Source: Acidobacteriaceae bacterium (GTDB lineage Bacteria; Acidobacteriota; Terriglobia; Terriglobales; Acidobacteriaceae). From it: a stretch of 12,460 bases of DNA. The stretch covers positions 2,593 to 15,052 of the forward strand of contig PMSZ01000540.1 of assembly GCA_003168235.1 (NCBI GenBank). Direction: 5' to 3'. The position numbers and the translations under genes are program-made. A model generated the notes under the pieces. That model was not told the DNA's origin. It made no database searches and worked only from the letters and a program-made list of their open reading frames with translations. Shown here one piece after another: positions 1 through 7,401 of the stretch; position 1 is the stretch's first letter, and every line of letters starts with the position of its first letter.

Positions 1-210
1 GGAGGCTCGATCGTCGTCATCGAGCACAATCTGGAAGTTATAAAGACTGCCGACTGGGTCATCGATCTTGGTCCCGAGGGCGGAGATCGCGGCGGAAATC
101 TCGTCGGCTCAGGTCCTCCCGAAGCAATTGCTGAGTTGGAGAACTCATACACCGGTCATTATCTGAAGCGGGTCTTGAATGGGAACGGCGTGCGCCGCGC
201 TGATCGATAG
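1..210 (+). CDS. uvrA: UvrA, excinuclease ABC subunit A, C-terminal fragment
   Basis: This is the 3' end of uvrA; the start lies outside the window. The 69 visible residues begin inside the second ABC ATPase domain. They include the H-loop context (VVIEHNLEVIKTADWVIDLG), then the typical UvrA tail GPEGGDRGG and a segment ending TGHYLKRVL. UvrA is the damage-recognition ATPase of nucleotide excision repair and works with UvrB and UvrC in the cytoplasm. The stop codon TAG at 208-210 lies within a 16-bp tandem duplication. The identification rests on a short but very conserved tail. The next gene starts 80 bp downstream on the same strand, so read-through transcription is possible. Confidence 0.93.
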   Translation, partial: GGSIVVIEHNLEVIKTADWVIDLGPEGGDRGGNLVGSGPPEAIAELENSYTGHYLKRVLNGNGVRRADR

Positions 211-233
211 AATACAAGATCGATAGAATGCAA
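202..233 (+). repeat. 16-bp tandem duplication over the uvrA stop codon
   Basis: Two adjacent 16-bp copies, gatcgatagaatacaa (202-217) and gatcgatagaatgcaa (218-233), differ at one base. The first copy contains the uvrA stop codon. The second supplies an ATG at 228 that opens the downstream TPR reading frame early. It looks like a local slippage duplication; no function is evident. Confidence 0.8.
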
Positions 234-290
234 GTGGAGCGCCCGGCAGCCGCGCCCGGCCGCGCCGCAAAGAAAGACGACGAACAACGC

Positions 291-1670
291 ATGAACCGCC
301 CCTTGGCAAACGCGATTCTGCTGCTTACCCTAGCCGCCTGCGGCCTCGCGCAAACCCACACCACCATTCGCCACTACAAAGAAGCCATCGACGACACGCC
401 TCCGGAAATTGCTCAGGCCGAAGACGCGATTCAAAAAGGCAATTTTGCCGGCGCGGAAACACTGCTGAAAAAAGCCCTCGACAAAGATCCGAACAATTTT
501 CAAGCCTGGTTCGACATGGGGTTCACTCTGAACCGGCTAGAACGGCCGGACGAATCGATCGCCGCATACCGCAAATCAGTGGCAGCCAAACCCGACGTTT
601 TTGAATCGAACCTCAACCTCGGACTAATGCTCGTGCGTGCGAATAATCCTGATGCTGAACAATTTCTGCGCGCCGCTACCACTCTAAAACCGACCGCCAA
701 CGTCGAAGAAGGTCAAGCCCGTGCCTGGCTCGCGCTGGCTCATCTGCTCGAAGACAAAAAGGCGGGGGACGCGTTCCAGGCTTACCGCAAAGCCGCCGAT
801 CTCATGCCGAAGGACCCCGAACCTCATCTCTCGTCCGGGTTGTTGCACGAACAGCGAAAAGAGTTCGCCGACGCCGAGGCGGAATACAAGCTGGTGTTGG
901 CGCTAGACCCAAAATCTGCGGACCCGAAATCGTCCGACGCTTCGCAGATCAACGCTTCGCAGATCACCGACCCGCGACTTACCCAAGCAGCAATCGGCCT
1001 CACCAATATCTACATGAAGTCGGGACGCCTCGCCGACGCCGAACCCCTTCTGCGAAAACTGGCTGCCGACCACTCCAATTCCAATTCCGAAGCCGCCACC
1101 ATTCATCTTCAGCTCGGGCGCGTGCTGGCCGCGGAGGGCAAGAAAGACGACGCCATCGCGGAGTTCCAGGCGGCCCTGAAAATCTCACCAGCCGACGCCG
1201 CCGCCCAGCGCGAGATTGCCGACTTCTACGCCAGCGCGGGAAAGAATGATCTCGCAGAAACCGCGTTTCGCGCCTTGGCTAAGGCGCAGCCGAATGATGC
1301 TGAAGTACACCGCGGGTTGGGAAGAGCGCTGCTGCTGCAGAAAAAGTTTCCCGAAGCGCAGCAGGAATTCTTGACTGCACTCCGGCTGAAGCGCGACTCG
1401 CCAGACGTCTATGTCGATCTGGCATTTGCCGCCAGCGAAAACAAGAACTACGATCTCGCCATCCGAGCCCTGAACGGGCGAGCCTTACTGAATGCGGATA
1501 TGCCGCCGATCTGTTTTTTTGTTCGCGCCTCCGCCTACGACCACATGCACGACTACAAACAGGCTTCCCTCGACTATCATCATTTTCTGGAAGTTGCGAA
1601 TGGAAAGTATCCTGATCAGGAGTGGCAGGCAACCCACCGCCTGATCGCTATTGAGCCAAAGAAACACTAA
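291..1670 (+). CDS. TPR-repeat lipoprotein, exported
   Basis: The product is 459 residues long, counted from ATG 291. I chose this start because it opens directly on a signal peptide (MNRPLANAILLLTLAAC) with a lipobox LAAC at residues 14-17. The in-frame ATG at 228 would add 21 charged residues ahead of the signal. The mature protein is almost entirely tetratricopeptide repeats: successive ~34-residue helix pairs with the usual A/W-L-G-x-A-F-P pattern, for example around residues 40-105, 145-205, 225-330 and 335-400. TPR lipoproteins act as scaffolds for protein complexes at the envelope; the partner here is unknown. A four-unit pentapeptide repeat interrupts the TPRs at about residues 206-225. 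The next gene starts 5 bp after the stop, so the two are probably co-transcribed. The structural call is sure; the biological role is not. Confidence 0.88.
   Translation: MNRPLANAILLLTLAACGLAQTHTTIRHYKEAIDDTPPEIAQAEDAIQKGNFAGAETLLKKALDKDPNNFQAWFDMGFTLNRLERPDESIAAYRKSVAAKPDVFESNLNLGLMLVRANNPDAEQFLRAATTLKPTANVEEGQARAWLALAHLLEDKKAGDAFQAYRKAADLMPKDPEPHLSSGLLHEQRKEFADAEAEYKLVLALDPKSADPKSSDASQINASQITDPRLTQAAIGLTNIYMKSGRLADAEPLLRKLAADHSNSNSEAATIHLQLGRVLAAEGKKDDAIAEFQAALKISPADAAAQREIADFYASAGKNDLAETAFRALAKAQPNDAEVHRGLGRALLLQKKFPEAQQEFLTALRLKRDSPDVYVDLAFAASENKNYDLAIRALNGRALLNADMPPICFFVRASAYDHMHDYKQASLDYHHFLEVANGKYPDQEWQATHRLIAIEPKKH
906..965 (+). repeat. Coding 15-bp tandem repeat (four units) in the TPR gene
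   Basis: Four in-frame 15-bp units start at 906, 921, 936 and 951. They encode DPKSA, DPKSS, DASQI and NASQI. The last two differ at one base within the codon frame; read one base later, they give two identical 15-mers (937-951 and 952-966). Units 1-2 and 3-4 form two related pairs. The array forms a polar linker between TPR motifs and is a candidate length-variable site. Confidence 0.85.
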
Positions 1671-1675
1671 CGGCC

Positions 1676-2170
1676 ATGCCAGAACGCGCCCCGCGACGAC
1701 TGACCCCACGACGGCTGGCCGTTACCGCTTTGCTGTTCGCGCTCACCGTCCTCCATTGCGCCGCAAAGGAGCAATCTCTGGCCGAGCTGAAGTTACGCTT
1801 CGCCAATGCTCCTCCGGAAGAGCAGCCTCAGCTTGCCGTCCAGATTGCGCAGCGGGACCTGCGTACAGCGGATGACCTTTACCGGGACGGCAAAGTTGAC
1901 GAGGCCCGTGCCAATGTCGACGAAGTCGTGAGCTACTGTGAGAAAGCCCGCGACGCCGCCCTGCAGACCAAGAAGCGCATTAAGAATGTTGAAATCGATA
2001 CTCGGAAAATGGCCGACAAGCTGCGCGACATCAAGCGCACTCTCGGCTTCGACGACCAGGCTCCGGTCGACCAGGCCATCCGCCGTCTCGAAGATGTCCG
2101 CACCGTGTTGCTTCAGGAAATGTTCGCCAAGGATGAAAAAAAAGAGGAAAAGAAAAAGGAGAAGCCGTGA
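1676..2170 (+). CDS. Small exported coiled-coil protein, unknown function
   Basis: The product is 164 residues. An Arg-rich N-terminus (MPERAPRRLTPRR) and a hydrophobic stretch at about residues 14-30 look like an N-terminal signal or anchor; the segment LHCAA is a poor lipobox. The rest is predicted to be almost wholly helical and charged, with heptad-like spacing at about residues 35-150, and a tail made nearly entirely of Lys and Glu (KDEKKEEKKKEKP). No enzyme motif is visible and I do not recognise a named family. It begins 5 bp after the TPR lipoprotein gene and overlaps the next gene by 4 bp, so the three genes probably make one envelope-associated complex or share a role. This is inferred from context only. 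Confidence 0.75.
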   Translation: MPERAPRRLTPRRLAVTALLFALTVLHCAAKEQSLAELKLRFANAPPEEQPQLAVQIAQRDLRTADDLYRDGKVDEARANVDEVVSYCEKARDAALQTKKRIKNVEIDTRKMADKLRDIKRTLGFDDQAPVDQAIRRLEDVRTVLLQEMFAKDEKKEEKKKEKP

Positions 2171-2715
2171 TCAGGAATATCCCATGGCGCTGGCGAGTCG
2201 CATTCGCTTTGGCGTTTGCGCTTCAGGTTTGCCATCCTCTATGCGCGCAGAAACGCCGCGACCCGCTTAATCCCCTTGAGATCGACCAACTGCGCGATGC
2301 CATGCTCGATCCCGACGAGCGCTTAAAGCTTTACGTGCAGTTTTCCCGGGATCGCATGACAAAACTTGTACAAATGCGCAGCAATCCCAAGACCACAGAC
2401 CGCGCCCTGCAGACCCACGATATGCTCGAAGATTTCCTCGCCGTTTACGACGAGCTCAACGACAACATCGAAATGTATGTCGGCCGCAAAAACGATATCC
2501 GCAAGCCGCTGAAAGCGATCATTGAAGCTGACACCGAATTCCAGTCAAACCTGCGCGCGCTGAAAGACTCCGCGAACACGAATGCCGAAGAAGCAAAACA
2601 ATACGAATTTACTTTGACCGACGCACTCGATACCGTCGACTCCAGCGCCGATGACCACCGCAAAACGGCGACCGAGGTCGAGGAGTACATGAAGAAAAAA
2701 AAGAAGCAGAAGTAA
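2167..2715 (+). CDS. Small exported helical protein, unknown function
   Basis: The product is 182 residues with a GTG start that overlaps the preceding stop as GTGA, a sign of translational coupling. The N-terminus (MIRNIPWRWRVAFALAFALQVCHPLCAQ) is a typical signal peptide, with likely cleavage near residue 26. The mature part is helical and charged: DPLNPLEIDQLRDAMLDPDERLKLYVQFSRDRM, then a long helical middle, and a poly-Lys C-terminus (KKKKKQK). It resembles its upstream neighbour in design: a signal, a coiled coil and a basic tail. It is the last gene of the uvrA-TPR run before a 59-bp gap. No catalytic residues are apparent and I cannot name the family. Confidence 0.75.
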   Translation: MIRNIPWRWRVAFALAFALQVCHPLCAQKRRDPLNPLEIDQLRDAMLDPDERLKLYVQFSRDRMTKLVQMRSNPKTTDRALQTHDMLEDFLAVYDELNDNIEMYVGRKNDIRKPLKAIIEADTEFQSNLRALKDSANTNAEEAKQYEFTLTDALDTVDSSADDHRKTATEVEEYMKKKKKQK

Positions 2716-2730
2716 ACCCGCCGCTGTTTT

Positions 2731-2771
2731 ACTGACCACTGACTTTACTGGCTACTGATTTTGCTGACTGA
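2731..2771 (+). repeat. Degenerate ACTGA repeat cluster, intergenic
   Basis: The 59-bp gap between the helical-protein gene and the SprT-like gene holds ACTGA at 2731, 2738, 2754 and 2767, and a variant ACTGG at 2747. Spacing is irregular (7-13 bp). It looks like a decayed simple repeat. No rho-independent terminator is visible in this gap. Confidence 0.5.
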
Positions 2772-2774
2772 ATA

Positions 2775-3497
2775 GTGGCAACTGCATCTCCGTGCTACTC
2801 TTCCCTCAAGGTGCCCGCAAAACTCAGCGAAATCTTTCATGAGGCGTATCGCGAACTGCGCCCGCGCGCGCCTGCGCCGCCGATGCAGGTCCGGTTTTAT
2901 CCTTTTGTCTCCATCAACAACACCATTCGACTGCGCGACGGAGAGATCTACGCCCGCCTCTCAGACTTGCTGGAAGGCGCTCCTGAAGCCGTGCTGCATG
3001 CCATCGCACACATCCTGCTGGCAAAACTCTATCGCCAGCCGGTCGATCGCACCCATAGCGCCCGTTATCGCCGCTATATCGCCAGCCACGACATATCCGC
3101 CAAGGCGCGGTTGGTCCGCCAAATGCGCGGACGCAAGCACATCCGCTCCGCCAGCGGACATCATTACCATCTCGAAGAAATCTTCGACGACCTCAACCGC
3201 CGCTTCTTCCACGGACTCCTCGGCCGCCCCCAACTCACCTGGAGTCAGAACCACGCCCGCAGCAGTCTCGGCCACTATGATCCCGCGCACAACGCCATCG
3301 TCATCAGCCGCGTCTTCGATCATCCGCGCGTCCCACGCTACGCCGTCGAATACATCCTCTACCACGAGATGCTGCACCTGAAGCACCCGGTCAAATTACG
3401 GGGGAGCAGACGATGTGTGCACTCCCGCGAATTCCAGGAAGAAGAAAAACTCTTCCCCGAACTCGCGCCCGCAAAGAAATTTCTGCGGATCATCTGA
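2775..3497 (+). CDS. SprT-like zinc metalloprotease-fold protein
   Basis: The product is 240 residues. The C-terminal half carries the zincin motif HEMLH (residues 197-201, HExxH) and a likely third zinc ligand, His216, in the segment CVHSREF, as in SprT/Spartan-like and related minigluzincin proteins. The upstream segment (residues 132-183, including LEEIFDDLNRRFF and a LGHYDPAHNAIVIS strand) also fits SprT-like domains. The N-terminal half (about residues 15-110) is less clear and holds a second His pair, HAIAH (75-79), preceded by a helix. No signal peptide is seen, so it is probably cytoplasmic. The GTG start at 2775 has no clear Shine-Dalgarno; another GTG at 2811 is possible. Bacterial members are mostly uncharacterised, so protease activity and substrate are inferred. 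Confidence 0.8.
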   Translation: MATASPCYSSLKVPAKLSEIFHEAYRELRPRAPAPPMQVRFYPFVSINNTIRLRDGEIYARLSDLLEGAPEAVLHAIAHILLAKLYRQPVDRTHSARYRRYIASHDISAKARLVRQMRGRKHIRSASGHHYHLEEIFDDLNRRFFHGLLGRPQLTWSQNHARSSLGHYDPAHNAIVISRVFDHPRVPRYAVEYILYHEMLHLKHPVKLRGSRRCVHSREFQEEEKLFPELAPAKKFLRII

Positions 3498-3537
3498 CGC
3501 AGAAACAACAACCACCGAAACAGGCTGGCGTTCTCAA

Positions 3538-3568
3538 TCGGTTGAAATAGCAATTTATCGCCAACCGA
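3538..3568. other. Weak inverted repeat between convergent genes
   Basis: A 7-bp perfect stem (tcggttg at 3538-3544 with caaccga at 3562-3568) encloses a 17-nt loop. It lies between the converging SprT-like and receptor genes, where a bidirectional terminator is expected. The loop is long and there is no T-run, so the terminator role is weakly supported. Confidence 0.25.
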
Positions 3569-3610
3569 CAGATGACTGCCGGATTGCCGACCAACCATCG
3601 CCGTGTGCGC

Positions 3611-6600
3611 TCAGAACTCCACCCGCGCCTGGAAGGCGATCATTCGTGGACTGCTATCGCCACCCAGCCCGACGCCTAGCAAGCCAGTTGGCGGAGAGGT
3701 TGTGGACGTGAGCGCTCCAAATCCACTCTGCGTGGAAGGGTTTCCCGGAATGCCAGCCTGCACCATGCTCGGAAGCGCAAAATTCGGATGGTTGAACACA
3801 TTAAAGAACTGCCCCTCAAACCGCAGCTTTACGTGCTCGCTCAAGAGAAACCATTTTGTCAGGTAGAAGTCGCTCCAGAGAAAATCAGGACCACGCAAGG
3901 CATTACGGCCGAGGTTTCCGAATTGGCAATTCTGCGCGCTGTCGCCGCCATTGCACTGCCCTGTACTGGGATCGACCGCCGATACAAATGCGTCCGGATT
4001 GAGCCACTGCAATGTTCCTGCCTGCGTTACGCCGGGAATCGGATGATGGTCATACAGTGGAACGCCAGGAACCACACTGGCGAACTGCGGCCCGCTGCCC
4101 TGCACGATTCCGTTTCCGCTTGCCGAGTAAGGCGTGCTCAAGACCGAGAACGGAACTCCGCTGTGCCAAAACGCCGTTCCGGAAATCTGCCAGCCGTTCA
4201 GCGCGTAACCCAGCGAATGACTGCGCACTTTGACCGGCAGCTGATAAACATACTGTGCGTTGAGATTGTGCCGGATGTCATAGTCGCAAGGACCATAGTC
4301 GCGCGCCAGGTCTCCCGGCAAAGGTGAGAGAATCCCTCCTGCGGAAAACGGAAGGAACCCTCCGTTCGAGACCGTATCCATGCAATGGCTCCAGGTGTAG
4401 TTGACCTGTCCTTGCAGACCATGGCCGAGCCGTTTCATCGCGGTCAGTTGAAGACCGTCGTAATGGCTGTTCGCGCCGGTGGAGAACTGCGTCACCGCGC
4501 CGAATCGTGCATCGGTCGGCTGCATGTAGGGGAACGGAGCAAAACAGCCCTGACAGACGGTTTGGTAGCCGTTGACTTGGGTCGAGTACGGTTGATTCAC
4601 GGCCCGCGTTCCTACGTACTGCGCTTGCACACTAGCCGTCGTTCCGAATTGATGTTCCATTCCCAGGCTCCACTCCATGAAGTAAGGCGCGTGGAGTTTG
4701 CCATCCGGGACGGCCGTGATCGCAACCGGTGGAAGACAACTTGCGGGACTTGACTGTGGAGATGCGCACGAAAGTTGTCCCTGGGGAAATCCCGAGGTAA
4801 AAGCCTGATTTGCCGCCATAGTTGCATCGACTGCGCTGTTGGGGGCCCCTGGCGCGACGGCCGTGCCGCCAACGGTGCCCAGCACTCCTCCCAGAAACGT
4901 CTTGTCGTAGGGAGGGTTCGTGCCGATCAGGTCGGCCACCGTGCCCGGCAAGATGTCGCTGAAAATCCCGAAGCCTGTCCGGAGCACAGATTTCGGCTCG
5001 AACTGCCACGCAATCGCCGTTCTTGGTTGCAGGATCGCTGTTGGTGTAGACGAGAAAAGATTGCCGAGATGAGTCTGGATGGCCTCATCGAGCGGTTGAT
5101 TGACATCATGCGAGATGGAACTGAAGGAACCGCGAAGACGGGCGACTCGATCATGAGGATTCAGCGGATTGGAATTAAATGTGTCACGCAGACCGAACGT
5201 CCAGGTTAGGGTGCGAGTCACTTTCCAGGTATCTTGCGCGTAGACATCGAGATTGAGAAAGTTGAACGGTTCATTTGCGTTCGAAGGGAATGTCTGCGAC
5301 GCGGTGTTCGCTACTCCGCTGATGAATTGCTGCAGATTCGCGTAGGTCACCGTTGGAACTGTGCCTTCCCCAAAGTCGTAGTCGTTCAGGCGGAAGATAC
5401 GAGTATTGGTTCCGAACCGCAGTTCATGAGCGCCGCGACTCCAGGCGAGGTTGTCGTTGATGAAAAACCGCGATGCGCGCCGGCCTTGAATCCAGGTGTT
5501 GTCGAGCCCTCCCATTGGCGTGAAGGCATTCGCGCCGGTGCCCTGTAACACAATCGGAAATGCCGAAAGTGTCTGCTGCAGGTTGCTTGGCCCGAACAGG
5601 CTCTTGTACCAGGAGAACGCCGGATTGAAGTAGTTCACCAGGTTCTGCGAGAAGACGTGTGTCTGTCCTGCCGCGAAAGAACAGAGAGGCTGCGGCGAAA
5701 ACGCATCGAACACTGGATTGATGGGGTCCGTGTACGCGGCTTGCAGCCCGGTGTCCGACTGAAAACGAAACCAGACCGTATCTTTCTCGTTGACGTTGTA
5801 GTCGACACGCACCGTCTGCACCTGTTCATGATCGTCGCTGGAATGTGAGACGCTCTGCCGGTTCGCGCAACCATCTCCGGCGGTGCCGAGCGGGCATCCA
5901 AGTATCGGGGTCGGTGTGCCGTTGGTGTTTTCATACAGGGAAAACATCTGTTGATAAAACGGGACTGAGGCAGAAGGAAGTTGTTGCAGCACGTATTGTT
6001 GGAATCCCGCACTGGGAACAGTCGTGGGCGTGACGATGGGCAGTGCGATCCGGACCCACTCGCTGTCGAAAAAGAAAAACAACTTGTCGTGGACAGCCGG
6101 GCCACCCACACTACCTCCAAAGTGATTTACGGTCGATCCAGGCTTGTGATTCCCCGGAGTCGCATTGGTGAAGTAGTCCGCCGCATTCAGTAGCGAACCA
6201 TTCCACAGCTCATAGAGGTTCCCGTGGAACCGATTCGTGCCGGACTTGGTGACATAGTCGACTTGGGATGCACCATACCGTCCTTGGTCCACGGAATAGG
6301 AAAGTGTGTTGACGGTCACTTCCGAAATCGAATTCAATCCCAGTACGAGGTTGGTTGAGAGGCCGCTGTTGAGATTGGTGAGCGGGTCGTTCGTTTCCAA
6401 CCCGTCCACGATGTAGCCATTGGAGAGAGCGGGGAGTCCGTTGAACTCAACGTTGCCGTAGCCGTTGCTGCTGCCAACAAAATCGTTACTGCTTCCCGCC
6501 GTATTGATCAGAGCCCCAGGGGCAAATTGCAGAGGGTAGGTCAGGTCGCCTCCCGGATTCGGCAAGTCCTCCAGTGCAGGTGCGCTCAGGGTCGTGGATG

Positions 6601-7006
6601 TGTTCGCATTTTCCGGGTTGATGAGCGGTGCTTCACTGCTTACCTCAACCGCCTCATTGGACCGCGCCACTCTGAGCGTGAAATCCACCGTTTGCTTCTG
6701 GCCCAGGCCAGAAATGACGTTGTCATTTTGCCCCGGAGAGAAGCCCTGCGCTTCTGCCTTAACCGAATACGTGCCCGGCTTTAGCTGTGGAAAGTTGAAC
6801 CGTCCTGCGTCATCGGTTCGGGCACTGCGCTTCAGGCCGGTCTCGTGATTCGTGATCGTCACGATGGCGCCCGGCACAACTGCGTCGGTTGTGTCTCGCA
6901 CTTGGCCAACGATGGCACTCGTGGTTTCCCCTTGTGCCAGCGCTTTCGCCGGAAGAAGACAGGCCACCGTCAATACAAGAAAAGCAAAGTTCGCTGCCCG
7001 CGCCAT
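3611..7006 (-). CDS. Oar-like TonB-dependent outer-membrane receptor
   Basis: The product is 1131 residues on the minus strand, starting at ATG 7004-7006. It has a signal peptide (about residues 1-25, ending KALAQG). A carboxypeptidase-regulatory-like Ig domain follows (about 29-112: VGQVRDTTDAVVPGAIVTITN, then DDAGRFNFPQLKPGTYSV). Next is a plug-like region (about 125-260, with the segment NGYIVDGLETND), then a long region rich in aromatic beta strands that ends in Phe (QARVEF), the usual outer-membrane barrel signature. This is the architecture of the Oar/Cna-B-like receptor family that is strongly expanded in Acidobacteria. Substrates are often large or carbohydrate-derived, but none can be assigned here. 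It is divergent from the iron operon, so a role in iron uptake is possible but unproven; the Fur-like site lies about 350 bp from its start. Confidence 0.9.
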   Translation of the reverse strand: MARAANFAFLVLTVACLLPAKALAQGETTSAIVGQVRDTTDAVVPGAIVTITNHETGLKRSARTDDAGRFNFPQLKPGTYSVKAEAQGFSPGQNDNVISGLGQKQTVDFTLRVARSNEAVEVSSEAPLINPENANTSTTLSAPALEDLPNPGGDLTYPLQFAPGALINTAGSSNDFVGSSNGYGNVEFNGLPALSNGYIVDGLETNDPLTNLNSGLSTNLVLGLNSISEVTVNTLSYSVDQGRYGASQVDYVTKSGTNRFHGNLYELWNGSLLNAADYFTNATPGNHKPGSTVNHFGGSVGGPAVHDKLFFFFDSEWVRIALPIVTPTTVPSAGFQQYVLQQLPSASVPFYQQMFSLYENTNGTPTPILGCPLGTAGDGCANRQSVSHSSDDHEQVQTVRVDYNVNEKDTVWFRFQSDTGLQAAYTDPINPVFDAFSPQPLCSFAAGQTHVFSQNLVNYFNPAFSWYKSLFGPSNLQQTLSAFPIVLQGTGANAFTPMGGLDNTWIQGRRASRFFINDNLAWSRGAHELRFGTNTRIFRLNDYDFGEGTVPTVTYANLQQFISGVANTASQTFPSNANEPFNFLNLDVYAQDTWKVTRTLTWTFGLRDTFNSNPLNPHDRVARLRGSFSSISHDVNQPLDEAIQTHLGNLFSSTPTAILQPRTAIAWQFEPKSVLRTGFGIFSDILPGTVADLIGTNPPYDKTFLGGVLGTVGGTAVAPGAPNSAVDATMAANQAFTSGFPQGQLSCASPQSSPASCLPPVAITAVPDGKLHAPYFMEWSLGMEHQFGTTASVQAQYVGTRAVNQPYSTQVNGYQTVCQGCFAPFPYMQPTDARFGAVTQFSTGANSHYDGLQLTAMKRLGHGLQGQVNYTWSHCMDTVSNGGFLPFSAGGILSPLPGDLARDYGPCDYDIRHNLNAQYVYQLPVKVRSHSLGYALNGWQISGTAFWHSGVPFSVLSTPYSASGNGIVQGSGPQFASVVPGVPLYDHHPIPGVTQAGTLQWLNPDAFVSAVDPSTGQCNGGDSAQNCQFGNLGRNALRGPDFLWSDFYLTKWFLLSEHVKLRFEGQFFNVFNHPNFALPSMVQAGIPGNPSTQSGFGALTSTTSPPTGLLGVGLGGDSSPRMIAFQARVEF

Positions 7007-7031
7007 GAATACCCCACGTCTCTGCCCCTGA

Positions 7032-7047
7032 AGTGGCGAATGCCACT
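7032..7047 (-). promoter_or_regulatory. Perfect 6-bp hairpin in the receptor leader
   Basis: AGTGGC (7032-7037) and GCCACT (7042-7047) form a perfect 6-bp stem with a 4-nt loop. It lies 25 bp upstream of the receptor ATG, so it would probably be in the 5' untranslated region. It could affect translation or mRNA stability; function is inferred. Confidence 0.45.
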
Positions 7048-7051
7048 GCTC

Positions 7052-7086
7052 TTAACTATTAACCAGAGATGATTCTCAATAGTTAA
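7052..7086. promoter_or_regulatory. Inverted repeat TTAACTATT/AATAGTTAA upstream of receptor
   Basis: Exact 9-bp arms lie at 7052-7060 and 7078-7086. A second stem is nested inside: GAGA (7066-7069) with TCTC (7074-7077) around the loop TGAT. The left side carries a 5-nt bulge (7061-7065). It may be an operator for a dimeric regulator of the receptor gene or a structured leader. It overlaps a wider cluster of TAAC/GTTA half-sites. Confidence 0.5.
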
Positions 7087-7167
7087 CCACAGTTAATATA
7101 AACAAGCAAAAAGGGGAGAAGGCTGACAACCTCGACAGTTGCGCCCGAGTGATGGGTAATCCGGAAA

Positions 7168-7198
7168 CTAACTGTTGTTAAATTAACTGGTTTGTTAG
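7168..7198. promoter_or_regulatory. Second TAAC/GTTA half-site cluster
   Basis: CTAAC (7168-7172), the 11-bp palindrome GTTAAATTAAC (7177-7187) and GTTAG (7194-7198) lie within 31 bp. They use the same half-site as the 7052-7096 cluster about 100 bp away. A regulator that binds both clusters is possible; no known regulator is assigned. Confidence 0.4.
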
Positions 7199-7322
7199 CA
7201 GGTATTCCAATTAAGAACACCGTCAACCAGACGCACCACTAACCCGGCCGCGCCGCCGCGCCCCCATTCAATGCACCATTTCCCCGTGGGATGTAAATCG
7301 CAGCGGTCCCTGATTCTCTGCG

Positions 7323-7351
7323 TTGACCTCACCTGCTTGAAACCGTATCCT
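7323..7351 (+). promoter_or_regulatory. Sigma70-type promoter of the iron operon
   Basis: A -35 element TTGACC (7323-7328, 5 of 6 to consensus), a 17-bp spacer and a -10 element TATCCT (7346-7351, 4 of 6) lie just upstream of the FTR1 gene. The start of transcription would fall near 7358, so the palindrome at 7360-7380 would cover the initial transcribed region, a classical repressor position. Confidence 0.6.
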
Positions 7352-7359
7352 GTAGATAT

Positions 7360-7380
7360 TGAAATTGAATTTCATTTTCA
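7360..7380. promoter_or_regulatory. Fur-box-like or DtxR-type operator palindrome
   Basis: A 21-bp palindrome (half-site TGAAATTGAA, then a central T, then TTCATTTTCA) matches itself in 9 of 10 pairs. The inner 19 bp (7361-7379) match the classical E. coli Fur consensus (three GATAAT-type hexamers) at 13 of 19 positions by my count. It lies directly after the predicted -10 element and ends 21 bp before the FTR1 start codon. Iron-responsive repression fits the genes downstream. The operon also encodes a DtxR-like domain, so the site could instead belong to that regulator. Confidence 0.6.
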
Positions 7381-7401
7381 ATTAGAAAGTGACTGTTTTC
7401 C

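Larger units (their letters stand above)
7007..7401. other. 395-bp divergent regulatory region
   Basis: This gap separates the minus-strand receptor gene from the plus-strand iron operon. The receptor-proximal part (7030-7200) is AT-rich and holds two hairpins and many TAAC/GTTA half-sites. The central part (about 7200-7320) contains no gene or structure that I can support. The operon-proximal end (7323-7380) holds a promoter and an operator-like palindrome. No credible coding sequence was found; the reading frame that crosses 7271-7453 overlaps the promoter and the FTR1 start and looks spurious. Confidence 0.7.

Noticed and set aside
906..966. CRISPR-like short repeats
   Set aside because: The repeats are contiguous 15-bp units inside a coding frame, without spacers or cas genes.
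3538..3568. Rho-independent terminator between the convergent genes
   Set aside because: The stem is only 7 bp with a 17-nt loop and there is no T-run on either strand, so it is listed only as a weak inverted repeat.
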